DNA of 64,000 bases from positions 1 through 64,000 of the forward strand of contig MU404061.1 of NCBI GenBank assembly GCA_022695795.1. Reading direction: 5' to 3'. Source of the stretch: Biscogniauxia marginata (taxonomy: Eukaryota > Ascomycota > Sordariomycetes > Xylariales > Xylariaceae). The translations under genes and the position numbers were made by a program. The notes beneath the pieces are model-generated. The model had not been told where the DNA came from and ran no database searches. It was given only the letters and a program-made list of their open reading frames with translations. Position 1 is the stretch's first letter. Every line of letters begins with the position of its first letter. This document shows positions 34,858 through 47,919 of this stretch, piece by piece.

Positions 34858-35617
34858 TCAGTCAACTCGTTTCTTGCTATCGTCGCCGACGCCGTTTTGC
34901 TCGGGCCCTTTTACTGTTCTAGCTCCTATGTCTCCGCCGAGAACGTCTTCGTCGTCCCAAGCGTCTACGGCGTTCTCGTCCCAGTTGTCGACTTCCTGCT
35001 CTAGGATTGTAGTTCTCTCATTCCCAGCCGCCGACATGACGCCCTCCTCCTGCTGACCGACATCTGCACCCTCGCCCAGCTCTATATCGGCCTCGTCCTC
35101 ACCGGGCACCGCATTGTACTGTCTGCGTTGTCGCTTACGCTCCAGCATCCTCATGTGGTACCAAGAGCATAGAGCCAGCCCTGCCAGACTACCGACGACA
35201 TTGGCAACGATATCGTACAAGTCGAAGCTGCGGCCGTTGGGTAGGAACCCCTGCAGGAATTCGGAGCCGACACCGAGGACGAGGGTACACACGACGAGGG
35301 TCAGGTTGAGGGTGCGGCGGCGGTTCGTGTCGATGATCCAGTAGAAGACGACGGTCAGCAGGAAGAAGGTCACGACGTGCAGGACCTTGTCGTTGACGAC
35401 GGCGTCGACTTGCAAGGAGGATAGGCCGGCGTAGCCTGCGAGGAGGCAGAGCAGGAAGAAGATGCCTGGTTGATTTGCAATGGTTAGCTTGGGCACAAGG
35501 CTACCCGACGCTGCTCAGGCAACTCTTGTCGAGCGAGGACCATCGCGGGGAGAGCTTCAAGCCGTAAAGAACATAAAAGGCTTGGCACGAACCTGCGAAA
35601 GGTAATCGAATGCGCAT
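34858..35617 (-). CDS. VanZ-like domain membrane protein
   Basis: Exons 35617-35593 (only 25 bases) and 35465-34858 are joined across a 127-bp intron to give 210 aa. The start MRIRLPFAG runs directly into the first membrane segment IFFLLCLLAGYAGL. Further segments are VVTFFLLTVVFYWII, TLVVCTLVLGVGSEF and IVANVVGSLAGLALCSW. The VanZ core pattern is clear: a membrane Glu and Gln in SEFLQGFLP, Arg-Ser-Phe-Asp, then Asn in VANVVG. The C-terminal 90 residues are acidic and soluble. VanZ-like proteins in fungi have no settled function. The tiny first exon means that an internal ATG in the intron would otherwise be chosen wrongly. Confidence 0.85.
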
Positions 35618-37492
35618 ATTCGACTTGGTTGGGCTCCTTGGGATCTCAGCGACACATGGCTATTACGAGGTTGTAGATAGTATTATTAGAACTCGCTCAT
35701 TGCTGGTCACATCAAAAAGAAGAAAAGGAAATAAATGTTGTTGCCTTGGTGGCGGTGGTTACGAGGTGGTTGTTCGAAGGAAGAAAATGAGCCCTGCAAT
35801 GCTGCTGGTACGAAGTACTTAACAAGCAAACAGCACACTTGAACGTTTCGTCGGCGCAATTGCTCTCGATGAAGAGGTACCTAGCAGGCAAGCTGGCGAC
35901 CAGCGAGATCACATGTACCGGGTACAAGCAGCTGGTTGGGCCCCGGCCCGGGCTGAGTTCTAGTTCCAGAGCTGCAGCCAACCGCAGCGAGACATTTTCT
36001 TTTTCCGTCGCCCCACCTGCAAGCTTCTGGCTGGCAAATGTTTTCATACAGTTTATAAACCTACGTAATCGCCTTGATTGAAAGATTCAGTCCGTACATG
36101 TACTTGACCTACCTTCACAAGAGGGCTATTTCGTGTTTATAGCTACCTATGTACCTACATATAAGATCATGCCGATATACCTATTATTACCAAAGCCTAA
36201 TATTACGTCTATATATGTTATATGTTTGCTCTCTAGCTCGGCTAGGTTCACGGAATACTTATTGTCATTGAATCTACGTCGGCTTGTCACTTATTAGAAA
36301 CATCCAATATATATATACGAACTTTAATATGGGCTATCACATTAGCCCAGGAGTCGAGATACTTAATGACAACTAAAAAGGGACTATATCTATTACCTAC
36401 CTATTGTCAGCTATTCCACTGTCCTATGACAACTAAAATGGATCACTTCTTTCTCAACAACAGGTCTAAAAAATATCACTGACCAGCTAACTAACCAACC
36501 AACTAGAAACCACATTCTAGCAAAGACATGCAAGTGTTAATACATGTAGATTTTCTGTGTACATATATATACCTTGAGAGAATAATTCAATTTACTGCGT
36601 GTCTACCATAGAACTATAGTAGGTAATAGTCACGCTGTCTTTACCTGACTATTGCCTATAAAATAGGTACTTTGATATCCGAGGTCCCTCTCGTCCCAGC
36701 CGTAGGTCGTGTCGTATCATGTGTGGCGTACCTACGCAAAAGAGTGGCTGAATACTTACAAACGGGCTGGCTTAGCATTACTTGGATTACGTGATCACGA
36801 AGGTGGAGTGGGTTGGCACACTTGATTAAGGAAAAGCACAGGCTGTTTCCGGCGACAATTCAGCATCCCAACTCTGTCCACTAGATCTACATAGGGGCAG
36901 GAACTTTTATCGGGGATGCACGATGCGTCACATGCTATAAAATTGAGCGCAAAAATGCCTTAAGGTTGAATACGTATTTGCGAACATGTTGATGTACTTT
37001 TTAGATTCTACATGAATGCGCATTGCGTCTTTGGGCGCTATGCAGAGTAGGGATCTGAGGTACACCTCAGGTACAGAGGTGCTAGAGTATTTATGTATTA
37101 GTGGGCTGGAGTATAGCGCAGTCGTAGGTAGGCAGGTACCTACGTCCGCTATAAGGGCGCTGATTGATTGGGCCCGGGGATTGGCACGACCGACTGATTT
37201 GGGGTTGTGCGGTACGTTCGTAGGTACGGCAGAATCCACTCAAAACCTCCATCCGCCTGACTTCAGTCTTTCCCACGCTGCGAAATTGACGCCGAATCAA
37301 CCCATCGACACACCACCATTCTTATCCATTTTGCCTCGCTTTGTCGTCTGCCATCAACTTCGATGTCGCTCGTTGCCCTCGTGTCAATTTAGAGGCCCCC
37401 GTCCCCATCCTCGCGACTCGACACGACCGTCTTGTCCCACCCGCATGGCGACCGACAGCCGTCAACCTCTCTAACACGCTACGGAGGCTATC
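35618..37492. other. Intergenic between divergent VanZ-like and SPT7 genes
   Basis: The central part (36090-36680) is AT-rich with many short repeats. The last 200 bases are CT-rich and serve as the SPT7 promoter and leader. No gene was recognised. Confidence 0.5.
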
Positions 37493-40400
37493 ATGTCCAT
37501 CGTGAACGGCCAGCACGCCTGGCCTCCTTCGCAGCAGCATCACGTCAACGGGAACAGGTCCTTTCATTTTTCTGATGATGCCCCCGCGCCGAGTCACGAT
37601 TCCGTTGATAATCCCGTCGCCTTGATGCCTGAGGCACCGGATATCGACGAGGACCGCCAGCGATCCCACTTCGCCGAATTGTATCGCCGGAGTGAGGCAC
37701 GCGTTGCGCATCTATTTGCCGAGGATGGCTCCTACAATTTCGACGCGATAAACTCGTGGAAACGCCCCCTCGCCCTCTCCGCCCCCCTCCTCCCCGCCAC
37801 CGACCACGCCCCTATCGAGGAGCGCCCTGCCAAGAGGGTCAAGAGGGTTATCGACGAAGACGACTATGGCGACGACGATGATGACGACGAGGACGACGAA
37901 GATGATCATCAGCGCGCTCACGGCGCCGTCGCCGTCTCCCCCCTGAAATCGAAGACCGCCGCCGCCGCGTCGAAAGGCCTCCTGTCCCCATCCAAATCTG
38001 GAAGCTCCCCGGTCCCGTCCGTCACGTCGCCCGGCAAGTCCCTCGACAAGGCCAAGGAAGATGCGTCGCAAGCGTCTCAGGTGCAGGCGAATAACTCCGA
38101 GGACGCGCGCAAGCTGTTGGAGGAGGCCCGGAAAGACACCGAGAAGGCTGCTAAGCGCAGTTTCCACACCATCATCTACACCCTCGAGAACGACCGTGCC
38201 GCCATGCTTGAGCAGCAGCAGCTCGAGGAATCCGAGAAGCAACTCCAAGCTGAGATGGATAAGAACAATAACAGCAGTTCGAACGGGGGTGCTTCTGGGG
38301 AAAACCATGGTTCGCTTAGCAGCGCGAACCTGGGCGCGTCTAGCTTGACCCTCAAGCATCTTATCGCGCGCATAGATATGAAACGTGATATGGTGCGCGC
38401 GTCGGATGCCGAGTTGCGCTCGCTCATGAACGAAGTCCGTAAGAATAGGAGTAAGTGGGCTAGCGAGGAGAACGTCAATCAGGAAGAACTATACGAGGCC
38501 TTAGAGAAGGTCTTGACCGAGCTCAAGGCGCATACTGAGTACTCCACGCCATTCCTTCAGAGGGTGAATAAGAGAGATGCTCCCGATTATTATAATTGTG
38601 AGTAATACACGACAGCGCTGCAATTCTTCTACGTCGACTAACCTTGTCTCGCTATTAAAGTTATCAAGCAACCGATGGATCTTGGCTCTATGACTAAGAA
38701 GTTGAAGTCGTTGACATACAAATCCAAGGCGGACTTTGTCACGGATCTTAATTTGATCTGGGATAACTGCCTACGCTACAATCAGGATATGAATCACCCC
38801 CTGAGGAGGATGGCAAACGGAATGCGCAAAGAGGCGGAGAAGCTAATCCCCTTAATCCCGGATCTTATCATCCGACCCCGCGCCGAAGTCGAAGCCGAGG
38901 AGCGGCGAAAACAGAATGGCGGCGATGATGATAATGGCGACGATTCGGACGACGAGCCGATAATGTCGTCTCGCGGCCGTACCGCTGGCGGGGTGAAGGG
39001 GGCCAAGTCCAGAAAGGCGCATACAGACCAAAAGGAGGGAACACCCAGTCTCGAACAGAAGCCAGTCTTGCAGCTGAACGGACTGCTGGCAAAGACCCAT
39101 CGCGAGGGATCGGAGATCGATGGGAGCAACGGATTCGGAACACCTCCTGTTGGTGGGTCAATGACCCCCAGCGGTCTTAATGGGCATTCGGGCATGGCAA
39201 GTAACGCTGACGCCATGGACATTGATGGCCCGTCTCTGAACGGCATGGCATTGGGCCAGGCCATTGATGATGCTGAACAACAGGCCTACGAGGATGAGGA
39301 GTACAGGATCTGGAAGCAGGTTACCAAGAAAGACCGCGCCCTAGTTGCTAAGCAGCGGTTTCAGCTCTTCAATGGTCGGAGATTGAACGCTGACGAGCCT
39401 GCCTTGCTTCGGACTAAGGCAGGTATGCGTCGATTCCTCCGAGGGCAGCAGCAGGCAGAGGCTATGGGTGTCATAGGGCATTCGCAAATCGACTCGTCAG
39501 CTATCGCTGCTAAAGACGCTTCCAAGGCTACTGAGACGTTGGCAGAGGGCATGGAGCAAGATGAGGAAAAAGCTATTCCGGATTACTACGAGCCTCAAAT
39601 CATAACCCCAGACATTCCGCCTAAACTGCAGTGGGTTGAAGACAGCGAAGGGCAGGTCATCAATCAACATGAAGAATTTCTCCATACCTTACCCTCGGGG
39701 TACTTTACTGCTCCTCAGGGTCAGCTCGCCCAGAAATTCGATGCCAATCTCCGCCAGCTGCAGGAGACAAGGAAGGTCTGTTCCAAGATAGGGGTTATTA
39801 AACAGATGCAGCTTCAGACTCAGGTACCACCCGACAACTAATCACCTGCGATTTTCTTCTCAACTAACGCTTCTCTAGGTTTATGCTAATCAATTTCCGA
39901 AATATAATCCTGAACCTTTCCACGAAGCCGACATTGAGCCGCATGTCACTTGTGGTGATGATATTGTCATGGCGCCGAACCTCTGCCGGGCAGCACTACA
40001 ACGTTCTGTCGCGAAGATCTTCTACCACGCCGGTTTTGAAGAATTCCAGCCGTCTGCGCTAGATGCCGTAACTGATATTGCCGCCGACTACTTTGGCAAG
40101 GTCGTTCAGACGTTCAATTCCTACACCGAAATTGAGATGAAAGACGCGACCGGACCCTATAAACAGCGTGGCGCAGCAGCTCAGCCCCGCTACAACGACG
40201 AGGAGGCCCTACTTCACACGCTCGCTGAATCTGGGTACTCGATTGAGTCGTTGGAAAGCTATGCCAAGGATGAGGTGGAGAGGCTTGGTAACAAACTAAA
40301 TGGCATCCACGAACGCATGAAGGCACATCTCAGCGACCTCCTCCGCCCTGCAGTTACCGATTCGGGACAAGATGGGGCAGCCGCCTTCAACGATGGCAGT

Positions 40401-41060
40401 GAACAGTTCATCGGAGGTGACTTCGCGGAGGAGCTTGGTGAAGACTTCTTCGGGTTCAGAGAGCTCGGTCTTGCCGGAGAGATGGGTGGCATGTTATCTG
40501 TTCCCCTCCATCTCCTCCAGACGAGAGTACGCAATCAGTACCAAGTTCAGAATCCGACTCAAGGCCCAACAGATGTTGTGCTGTTTGAAGATCTCCCACC
40601 CCCCGAGCCAGTCACCAAGGAGAACATTCAGGGACAGATTGGTCTCGTCAAGAATTTCTTCCTCGCGAAGCTGCACGCTAATGGCGATTCACCGTTGGTG
40701 GAAGATAAAGACCTGCCTGTCAAACAGCGACGACCTCAGCCCAGACTTGGCGCAACAGGCAAGATCGTGTCCCCGCAGAAGCGCCCACCTAAGGAACAGA
40801 ACGCCATAAACAAGAAGAAAAAGAAGCTAGAGGCGCAGGCAGCCGAGGCTAAGAAGAATGCCGAGAACAATGGTGACAAGGCTGGTGCTAAGAAGAAGAG
40901 CATATCTGTGGCGAACGGGTCCGGCCCGACGAATTCGGCCTCGTTGCCGGTGGTGCCGCCTCCCATGGAGCGCATCGAGAGTATGCAGAGCCAGGGCAAC
41001 AATAGCCAAACGGACAAGGATGACACCGGGATGATGAGTCCCGAGAGTATGGAGCGCTAA
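37493..41060 (+). CDS. SPT7: SAGA complex subunit Spt7 (bromodomain)
   Basis: Exons 37493-38597, 38661-39823 and 39879-41060 give 1149 aa. The bromodomain lies at about residues 333-436 ([14 protein letters not shown] crosses the first intron; [14 protein letters not shown] carries the acetyl-lysine Asn). A histone fold follows at about 790-850 ([38 protein letters not shown]), used in yeast to pair with Taf10. A long acidic Asp run (about 124-138) lies early, and a Lys-rich tail ends the protein. Spt7 scaffolds the core of SAGA, the histone acetyltransferase co-activator. Length and domain order are normal for filamentous fungi, and introns are short with regular sites. Confidence 0.95.
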
Positions 41061-42882
41061 TAGATAGCCCGCTTCGTCTACCTAGTCACGGCGCCCGGAT
41101 CTCTTCGCATGTCGTTATGTCCAAGTTCACCTCTTCGATTAAGTTGAGGCACTTCACAACTATTCAATTTTTTTCTTAGATCCAACTACGACGAATTCGC
41201 GCGGGTAGTTGCTATATCTTTGAATTCTTTTATACCCCATTCGATGAAACTTTGTTGATTTAGAAACGGACTTGAGGGCAGACTTGGTCAGGGGAAAACG
41301 GCACGTCAGACAGAGAGGCAGTGAGGGCGTTCTTGGCAAACGAATGATTGAGGATATTCCCATTAAAAGAAAAATATGGCGGACTTAAATGCCATTTCTT
41401 GCACGGAAGTTCATTGGTTCCCCCAACTACACCTCTTTTCCTTAAGTAATGATATTTGGCACGACAATTTGCATATAGTGTGGCGTGTACGGGAGAACGA
41501 AAAGGGCGAAAGGGGGGGAGGTAGAAAAGGGGGGTTGAGGCGGATTTGAGTGATGGAACGAACGGCGAACAAAAGGACCTGATGCTCCTGGTTGGTAGGA
41601 GCAGAATCAGGTACTCGTTATGATGGAATCGGAAAGATTTGGTAGGGAACGGTCACACGCATTTCTGAGCAACAACCCAACCCTCAGCTGAGTCGGGGGA
41701 GATAGCCCTCGAGTGTCCCATCGCGGAGTATATGTACATAAACATCACACAATCCAACCCATCCATCCATCCAACGTAGTCCATAGACACCGTCGGCCGC
41801 TTTGTTATCTATCTACTCTCCCCTTCTATGAATGCATAGAAATACGCGAATACGAATTTAGATGCAACTACTGCTTGTCCTGTGTGAAACGTGCTTTAGT
41901 TTGCTATCGATATATCTAACCTGGGCTGGACGTAGAGGAGTCTTATCAGAGCTTCCTAGTTGGTAGCGAATCCCGCTCCTCGACGTCGAAGCTAGGTGTA
42001 AATTGTCATATGTCCGATCAGGAATAGAGTTCGTTGGTAGTTTGTATTCTTGATGTTAAAGTTCCGGTCTAGGCTACGTATACCAAACTTCTTTGGAAGG
42101 CTCTTCGAGGGCTTATCGCGGTGCAAGTTCGTCTGACAAAATCTACGTAGCCCAGTGTCTCTCTTGTCAGAGAGGTAACGGTTTCTGTAGTAAAATGCCT
42201 GACTGGAGGCCTTCTTGGTCCTGAAGACTATCTATCTAGATATTGATATCTATAGAGGGACTCTGTCTTGTTGATATCCCCTAGCAAGAATATCCCGTAC
42301 GTTTATCCTCGAGCATCACCACACCAACGCCACAAACTCCGGCTGTCTCTCAAGGCAACCGGCAAAACCGTCACCTTATAGCATCAAACAGACCAGTACA
42401 AAGCCTTATAAGTATGAATTACACGGTTTTCTTCCGCCCAAGTGGCAGCAACCCACTTGGGCACTCGGATGGCGCAGTCGACGACCTACCTCCCCCTTCG
42501 GCACCATACGCAAAGGTCACGCATTCGAGTCCGGCTCTGGGGAAACAATTATTACGAATGTACAACCGATAATAAATGCGACATGGACTGTTATCCATTA
42601 AACAAATGTAACGATTTAATAACGATAATAACGATAAATTCAGCATAGACAATCATCTACTAAATAAATACGATAAAAACGAAATATCTAGGATAATCGG
42701 AGGGGGGATAAACAACTTCCTCGGGTCTGTGGCGGGCCTCCGAAAAATGATTTTTTTTTCCTATATTTTTTCTTTTCTTTCCCTTATTATAATTTAAAAG
42801 AATATTAAGAGCAACGTGATAAATATAATATGTAGGTACCATTAAGTTTGTCCCGGTGCCTCGAATCCACCCCCATGGCCGT
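41061..42882. other. Intergenic; hairpin and tRNA-like sequence
   Basis: This is the SPT7 3' region, then non-coding DNA. A nine-pair hairpin (CCCAAGTGG/CCACTTGGG) sits at 42437-42461. Next to it, 42467-42545 carries box A-like (TGGCGCAGTCGACG) and box B-like (CATTCGAGTCC) motifs, but its stems do not pair, so it is at most a worn tRNA or SINE head. No gene was recognised. Confidence 0.45.
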
Positions 42883-43449
42883 CTATACAGCCCAGTCTTG
42901 ATCCCCGCCACCGTCACCGGCACGGCCCACCCCATATTCGGTCGGCCGTCCCCACAGCCGAATAAGCGACTCGGCCGTCTCCTCGCCCTCTTCTTCTTCT
43001 TCTTCCTCCACGAACTCACGCTCCTGCAAGTTCCGCATAGCGATGCCGAAGCACAAGTGCGACGGCGACGGCGTACAGCAGTCGCGCGGCGGTCCCCCCC
43101 GTGAGGATGCGGAATATTCCAGGTGAGTAAGTAGTACTCAAGGCCGCCGGGCGAGGATGGGGCGCGCAGCAGCAGCTTCCAGGAGCCGCGGGATCGCGAA
43201 GATGGTCAGGGACGCGTTTTGAGGGCCGCGGGGCTGACTTGGCGAGGAGGGCCATTGTTGAAATATGGGGTATACGACCCCTGGTCACCTGTATCTACAC
43301 ATATATATAGGTGGGCGAAGCCCACCTACATATCTAGACTCACCTTGACCCAATACACTTTATCCTATCCTCACATCTTTGTCTCATCTCAGCAGGCCGA
43401 GGAGGACGGCGGCTATGATGGCTCGGGTTTGGGTCGGCTGCGAGGACAT
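42883..43449 (-). pseudogene. Gene fragment interrupted by a solo LTR
   Basis: On the minus strand an ATG at 43449 in good context (CACAATGTCC) opens MSSQPTQTRAIIAAVLLG, which then runs into the LTR at 43394-43256. After the LTR, coding-like sequence continues with LLAKSAPR and, in changing frames, hydrophobic stretches (TIFAIPRLLEAAAA) and a charged tail (IAMRNLQERE, an acidic run, then TAESLIRLWG) ending at TAG 42883-42885. The layout suggests a small multi-pass membrane protein with an acidic tail. I cannot name the family with confidence. Frame changes beyond the LTR suggest the gene is dead. Confidence 0.4.
43256..43394 (+). mobile_element. Solo LTR, copy 2 of 4
   Basis: A 139-bp LTR starts TGTTGAAATATGGGG and ends CATCTCAGCA. 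It carries the GTGGGCGAAGCCCAC palindrome and the TTATCCTATCCTCACATC 3' block shared with the other copies. Flanks read GGCCA-T on the left and GGCCG on the right, close to a 5-bp duplication with one change and one extra base. It interrupts a minus-strand gene near its start. Confidence 0.8.
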
Positions 43450-44236
43450 TGTGGGGTTGATGGAGGCTGGGGTTGGGGTGACGGAGGGACGGGGTCGGAG
43501 GGAAGCAGGATTTTGATGCTTGGGATAGTTGCTTGTTTACTTATGGATGTACGCGGATACTTGATACTTAGTCTATCAGTATCAGATCCAGACTCTTAAT
43601 CATATGGCCAAGTCCCGGTGAATTCGAACTATGATATCGGAGCTCCTTTTTCCCCCCGAAACGCAGAACTATGAGGAAGCTCGTATTCTTTGCACTGATG
43701 AATTTCGGCTGCTTAGGATCTGTCTGCTGAATTGACAGAGTCGGACTCGGACCTGAAGCGATGGAGATGGCCAATACATGGACTGGGGCGTCGACAAGGT
43801 TTGTAGGGGATGCTGGGTAGTCTAGGTATATAAATCGGTGTCCTAGACTAAAGCTACTGCGTACATCTGACAGCTCTATCTTTCCAGCCATAATTTAGCA
43901 AGATGCGAAGCTGGTGTTATTTCGCGTCTAAGCTGTCGAATTTCAGTGTTATCTTATACAAATACTACTACTAATACTTTCCTCCCTTTCCTCCAAGCCG
44001 AACTATCAGCTCGCCGACATATCATACGGCCGCTGACTTAGAAAATGATAAATATATTTAAAGTATTATTTTAATTTATTTAATACTTTTAACTTTATAG
44101 TCATAGACTGCACTGGCTACTCAACTAGAAGGCGTCTAGTTCCTCGGGCTAGAAAAACTCTAGAAAGTTTACATCACGAACATGGTATAAGCATGCCATT
44201 GCTAAATCTCAGATTACTTGTCCAGCATATCCCACT
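43450..44236. other. Intergenic, nothing recognised
   Basis: AT-rich sequence around 44040-44100 and unremarkable sequence otherwise. A 107-codon minus frame at 43891-43568 has no motif. Confidence 0.45.
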
Positions 44237-44387
44237 TGTTGAAATATGGGGCTATGCCCCCGTACGATCCATGGTTACCCGTATGTATATATATAGATAT
44301 AGATGGACTACGCCCATCTACCTCAGATAAACTTACCTTGGACTAATACACTTGATCCTATCCTCATATCTTCGTCTTATCTTAACA
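44237..44387 (+). mobile_element. Solo LTR, copy 3 of 4
   Basis: A 151-bp LTR starts TGTTGAAATATGGGGC and ends CTTATCTTAACA. The two internal hairpins are GGGGCTATGCCCC and an imperfect GATGGACTACGCCCATC. It shares CTACCTCAGATA with copy 4. The flanks CCACT and TTACC do not match, so the target duplication is lost or recombined. Confidence 0.85.
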
Positions 44388-44597
44388 TTACCTAGGTATT
44401 CATTGCAGATATACACAGATATCCACCCCCAACCAAATTTCTTTTTAACTATAGCTTCTTTATATACACACACGCGCGCGCGCGCGTTTGCACCCACATG
44501 TAGATCGTCAATTTGCTTCGAAATAAACCCTGATAGTAATCTAAGAACCCTGTGCTTGGTGTACCGTATGTCTATTCCTCGTTACTGTCTACACCGA

Positions 44598-44645
44598 CCA
44601 CATGGCGCAGTTGGTTAACACGATACACTAACTCTGTCTTTTTTG
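44598..44645 (+). other. tRNA-like 5' half followed by T6
   Basis: CACATGGCGCAGTTGGTTAA resembles the 5' half of a tRNA with box A. Where the D-stem should close with GCGC it reads ACAC, as C/G-to-T/A decay would give. A T6 run follows at 44639-44644. There is no box B, so it is a fragment at most. Confidence 0.25.
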
Positions 44646-44711
44646 AGGTACTCTAGTCGTCCTATGCTTCATTATAGCGCGTTGCTATGTACTTAGGTAG
44701 GTATATAGCCC

Positions 44712-47700
44712 TTAGACGTTAACAAATTCATCCTCATCACTATCATCCTCCACCATTGGTTTGCCAAGTTCCACCTCAGCCCAGTCTCGACAGTTGCTTT
44801 CTCTAGATCCAGCTAACTCTTTGCTCGAATGTTGATCTGTAATAGGCGATACTGATCTATTGTTTTCATCCAAAAGGCTCAGTAGTGTGTCGTGGTCGGT
44901 TGGAAACCAGAGTACAATGAGATCCCGCAGAGTGACGACCCAATTACACTCTCTTGCTAATTCCACGATTGGCGATCTTGGGCTAATAAAATTAGGTATA
45001 CGAATATTTCGTGTAGTGCCAATAACCAGATCTCGAGCGACCTGGATTTTGACTGTGAAAGCAGTGGGGACTGGAAATGTCGGCTTGAACCCTAGCTGCA
45101 AGTCCGACCTGGCGCCATGCTGAAAACAAAGACGGAGAAGGCGGAAAGGATAAATACATTGCTTATCTTCGTCGAGCGATTTGCCTCTATACGTAACCAC
45201 CCGTGGCATAAACAGGAATATCATGATAAAACATTCAAACATGGATAGCCCCCCATATAGAGTCCTTAAAATATAATTTGGGGTAACACCGCGAGAAAAA
45301 CAGAATTCAGTCATTCTGCATAGTCGATCGTAATCGACTGGCGTAGGATACCACGTTTGCCTGGAATGTGATCTGCCAAAAAGGAGACACACGAGGTCGA
45401 TATTTTCATTCTCAGGATTTTCACCGCCGGCTATTGATAGTAGAAATGCCGAATCCTTCTTTTCCAAGAATTCGTACAATGAGTAGTTAATAGACAAGAA
45501 CTGGATCAATTTAGGCAGCGAGACATCAACACGAATGCCAGCGTCAACACTCAGGGGTAAACGACGGATCATTTCAAAGTGAAATGTTTCCTGATTCGAT
45601 GGGGCTTGAGCGAATGCAGCTTCGAGGTGGCCGAGAAAGTCCAGAAACCAGTGTGCCCTGTTATCAGTACCTGCTGACAAATAATACTGATCAAGGTTGG
45701 CTGCGAATTCTATGATCATTGCCAAGTCACGGCGGAACCCTTTGCCAATCCATAGTGGGCGATAAGTAGCATAGTCTTTCAGCCTGAACTTGACAGCGGC
45801 CAGATATGTCTGACAGAAACGTTGGAAAAAGTCGACATGGCCAACCACATCGTCTATAGCCTGCTTTATATCGGGTTTCGATAAGAACTCATGCGCAGTG
45901 CTATGCATAAACCTGACGTCGCCGCCCTCATATGAGCTCCTGCCGAATCTAGGCTGGCACACCTCTAGGAAGCCTTTGCAACGTCCATAAATCTGCCGTT
46001 GAGTGATTCCAAGATTGACTTCCTTATTCTGGGACTCAGTGGGGGTGGGTACTGTGAAGGCAAACCCTGGCGCGTCTATCTCACGATTGAGAACCCAATG
46101 CCGGAGTAGTGGAGCTTCCCAATCTCTTCCTAATACAAACTGGGTCATCCTTAGCGACTCGAAAGCTTTGCGACGGTCAGGCTTCTTGATAGAATCGAAT
46201 AGATACTGATATGTATGGTCTAGGTCGGGGGGGGAAATCATCGACTCTTGTATTCAGGCCGGAAGCGTCATCGCCGTCCAAGATACCTTCGTTGACCGCA
46301 ACTAAGACCAGTCGGACCCAAATGAACACACCTTCGGCCTTACGGACAATCTCCTTGATAAGGCGAGCCAAGTCTTCTTTGTTGACAGGCGTGGAGTATT
46401 CGCGTTGCGTATGCAACTTGTCTTTCACAACCCGGGTGATGTCCTCTTGCGTACATTCGTGTAAACGAAGTTTGGGACATTCTTGGAAACGAACCCTGAA
46501 TTCGTTCCATTCACGGCTTGAAACGCATATCTTGATGTTCTCGTGATGCAATTTTGTCCATGCGAGAAATCGGTCCACGATTTCGGTATGGGGGCCTTCA
46601 TATTCGTCGAGACCATCAATGAAAAACATGAGTTTGTGTTCTTCAAATATTGCGGTATCGCTCATCATGCTCTCAAAGGTGTGTATGACATCCTTCAAAT
46701 TGAAATCGATGGCTGGTGTTGATTCGCTACGAGCCCATTCTGCAGGGAATGCTTTTGGGATCAGTTCAGGTGACTCCGAAAGAACCTGATAGAGAAGACT
46801 GCGAAGCAAACCGTGCAGGCTTTTCTGATCCTTGCGACCTAACCTCCAAAAGAACGCCTGCGCAAATATCAATTGCTTCCCATTTGACCACTCCTTGAGG
46901 TACTCCATAGTCTTCGGGTTCCGGCACAAGAATTTCATGAGCGTCGACTTGCCGGCACCAGGCTTCCCGGAGACATGAAAAATCCCATGGCCGTAGCGGA
47001 GCCAATTCACAAACTCTGCGTTGGCTAGTCTTCTGAAATCTTCTGACAACGGATAACTTTGAGCCCGTAACAGGTTGCCGGTGTTATCTAAGATCTGGCT
47101 CAGAGTTCCATCCTCGTCTTCTCCTGTGTTAACTGGTTCTTCGATCAACCATTCAAAAGTCTTGGCGTGAGCAACTTCTACGTCTGTGAAACGGTCGTGC
47201 ATCCCTTCAACTTTCAACGCATTCAGGAATACTGACTGTCGCGATCTTAGAAGGGCTTGATCTGAAGAGCGCAGGATGATACGGAGGTTATCCGCCATCT
47301 CTTGATTGAGATGTTCGGCTTTATTGAAGGCATTTCGGAGTGATTGAACTCTGTCACTTATAGTAGAGACGTTTTTCTCGATAACGTTCTTTGAGGCTGC
47401 AAGGTCCTCGAGCTTTTGGAGGGTTTTGGAGCTACCACTGCAGTTAGTGTCCGAGAGTCACAAGCCAATAAACAGAACAGAAACACAATACCTAGCTAAA
47501 TTTCCCAGTTCAATACTAAGCTGCTTCCGACAATTATCAAGGTTCTTCTTGAGTCGAATTTTCTCGTCCTGCTTCCTGATATTTCGTATGGCTGCTCTCC
47601 GAGTTTGCCACCAACTTGTCGGATCCTGGTTTTTGAGAAGCGCTAAAAGGGCAAGCAACTCGTCTGCACATGTCTCACTTTCTACCGCGAGTTTGATTAA

Positions 47701-47919
47701 CCCTTTTTGGTCGTCTGGTGCCGGAGCTGTAGTTATCGTCTTTGCAAGGCTCGAGCTGAGACGCTTCATCTCCAGCGAGATGAGTTCGAGGTTCTGGTTT
47801 GATCGAGTTGCATCATTGCCAGATATACGGAATTCTTCTAATACTCCTAGAAGTTTAGAGCCAAAGTCGATGAATTGGACGATATTACCTGCTAAACCTA
47901 TTGCTGCTAGCGCCTCCAT
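44712..47919 (-). pseudogene. NACHT-type STAND protein with one-base frameshift
   Basis: Exons 47919-47492 and 47437-44712 (54-bp intron) encode about 1050 aa once one base is discounted. The amino domain (MEALAAIGLAGNIVQFIDFG and following helices, about 1-185) is the fungal STAND N-terminal type. The NACHT part has Walker A GKPGAGKST (300-308) and Walker B LMFFIDGLDE (412-421), with the sensor-like CVSSREW after it. The region past 540 (LLRHWVLNREIDAPGFAF, RFMHSTAHEFL) fits the domain that follows NACHT in many such proteins (DUF7791-like). No ankyrin, WD or TPR repeats follow. At 46227-46234 the plus strand has G8, where seven would keep the frame. Such proteins act in fungal non-self recognition and cell death. 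It is either a real mutation, a variable tract or a base-call error. Confidence 0.8.

Noticed and set aside
42467..42545. tRNA gene candidate with box A- and box B-like motifs
   Set aside because: Acceptor, D and T stems do not pair; it is kept only as tRNA-like sequence.
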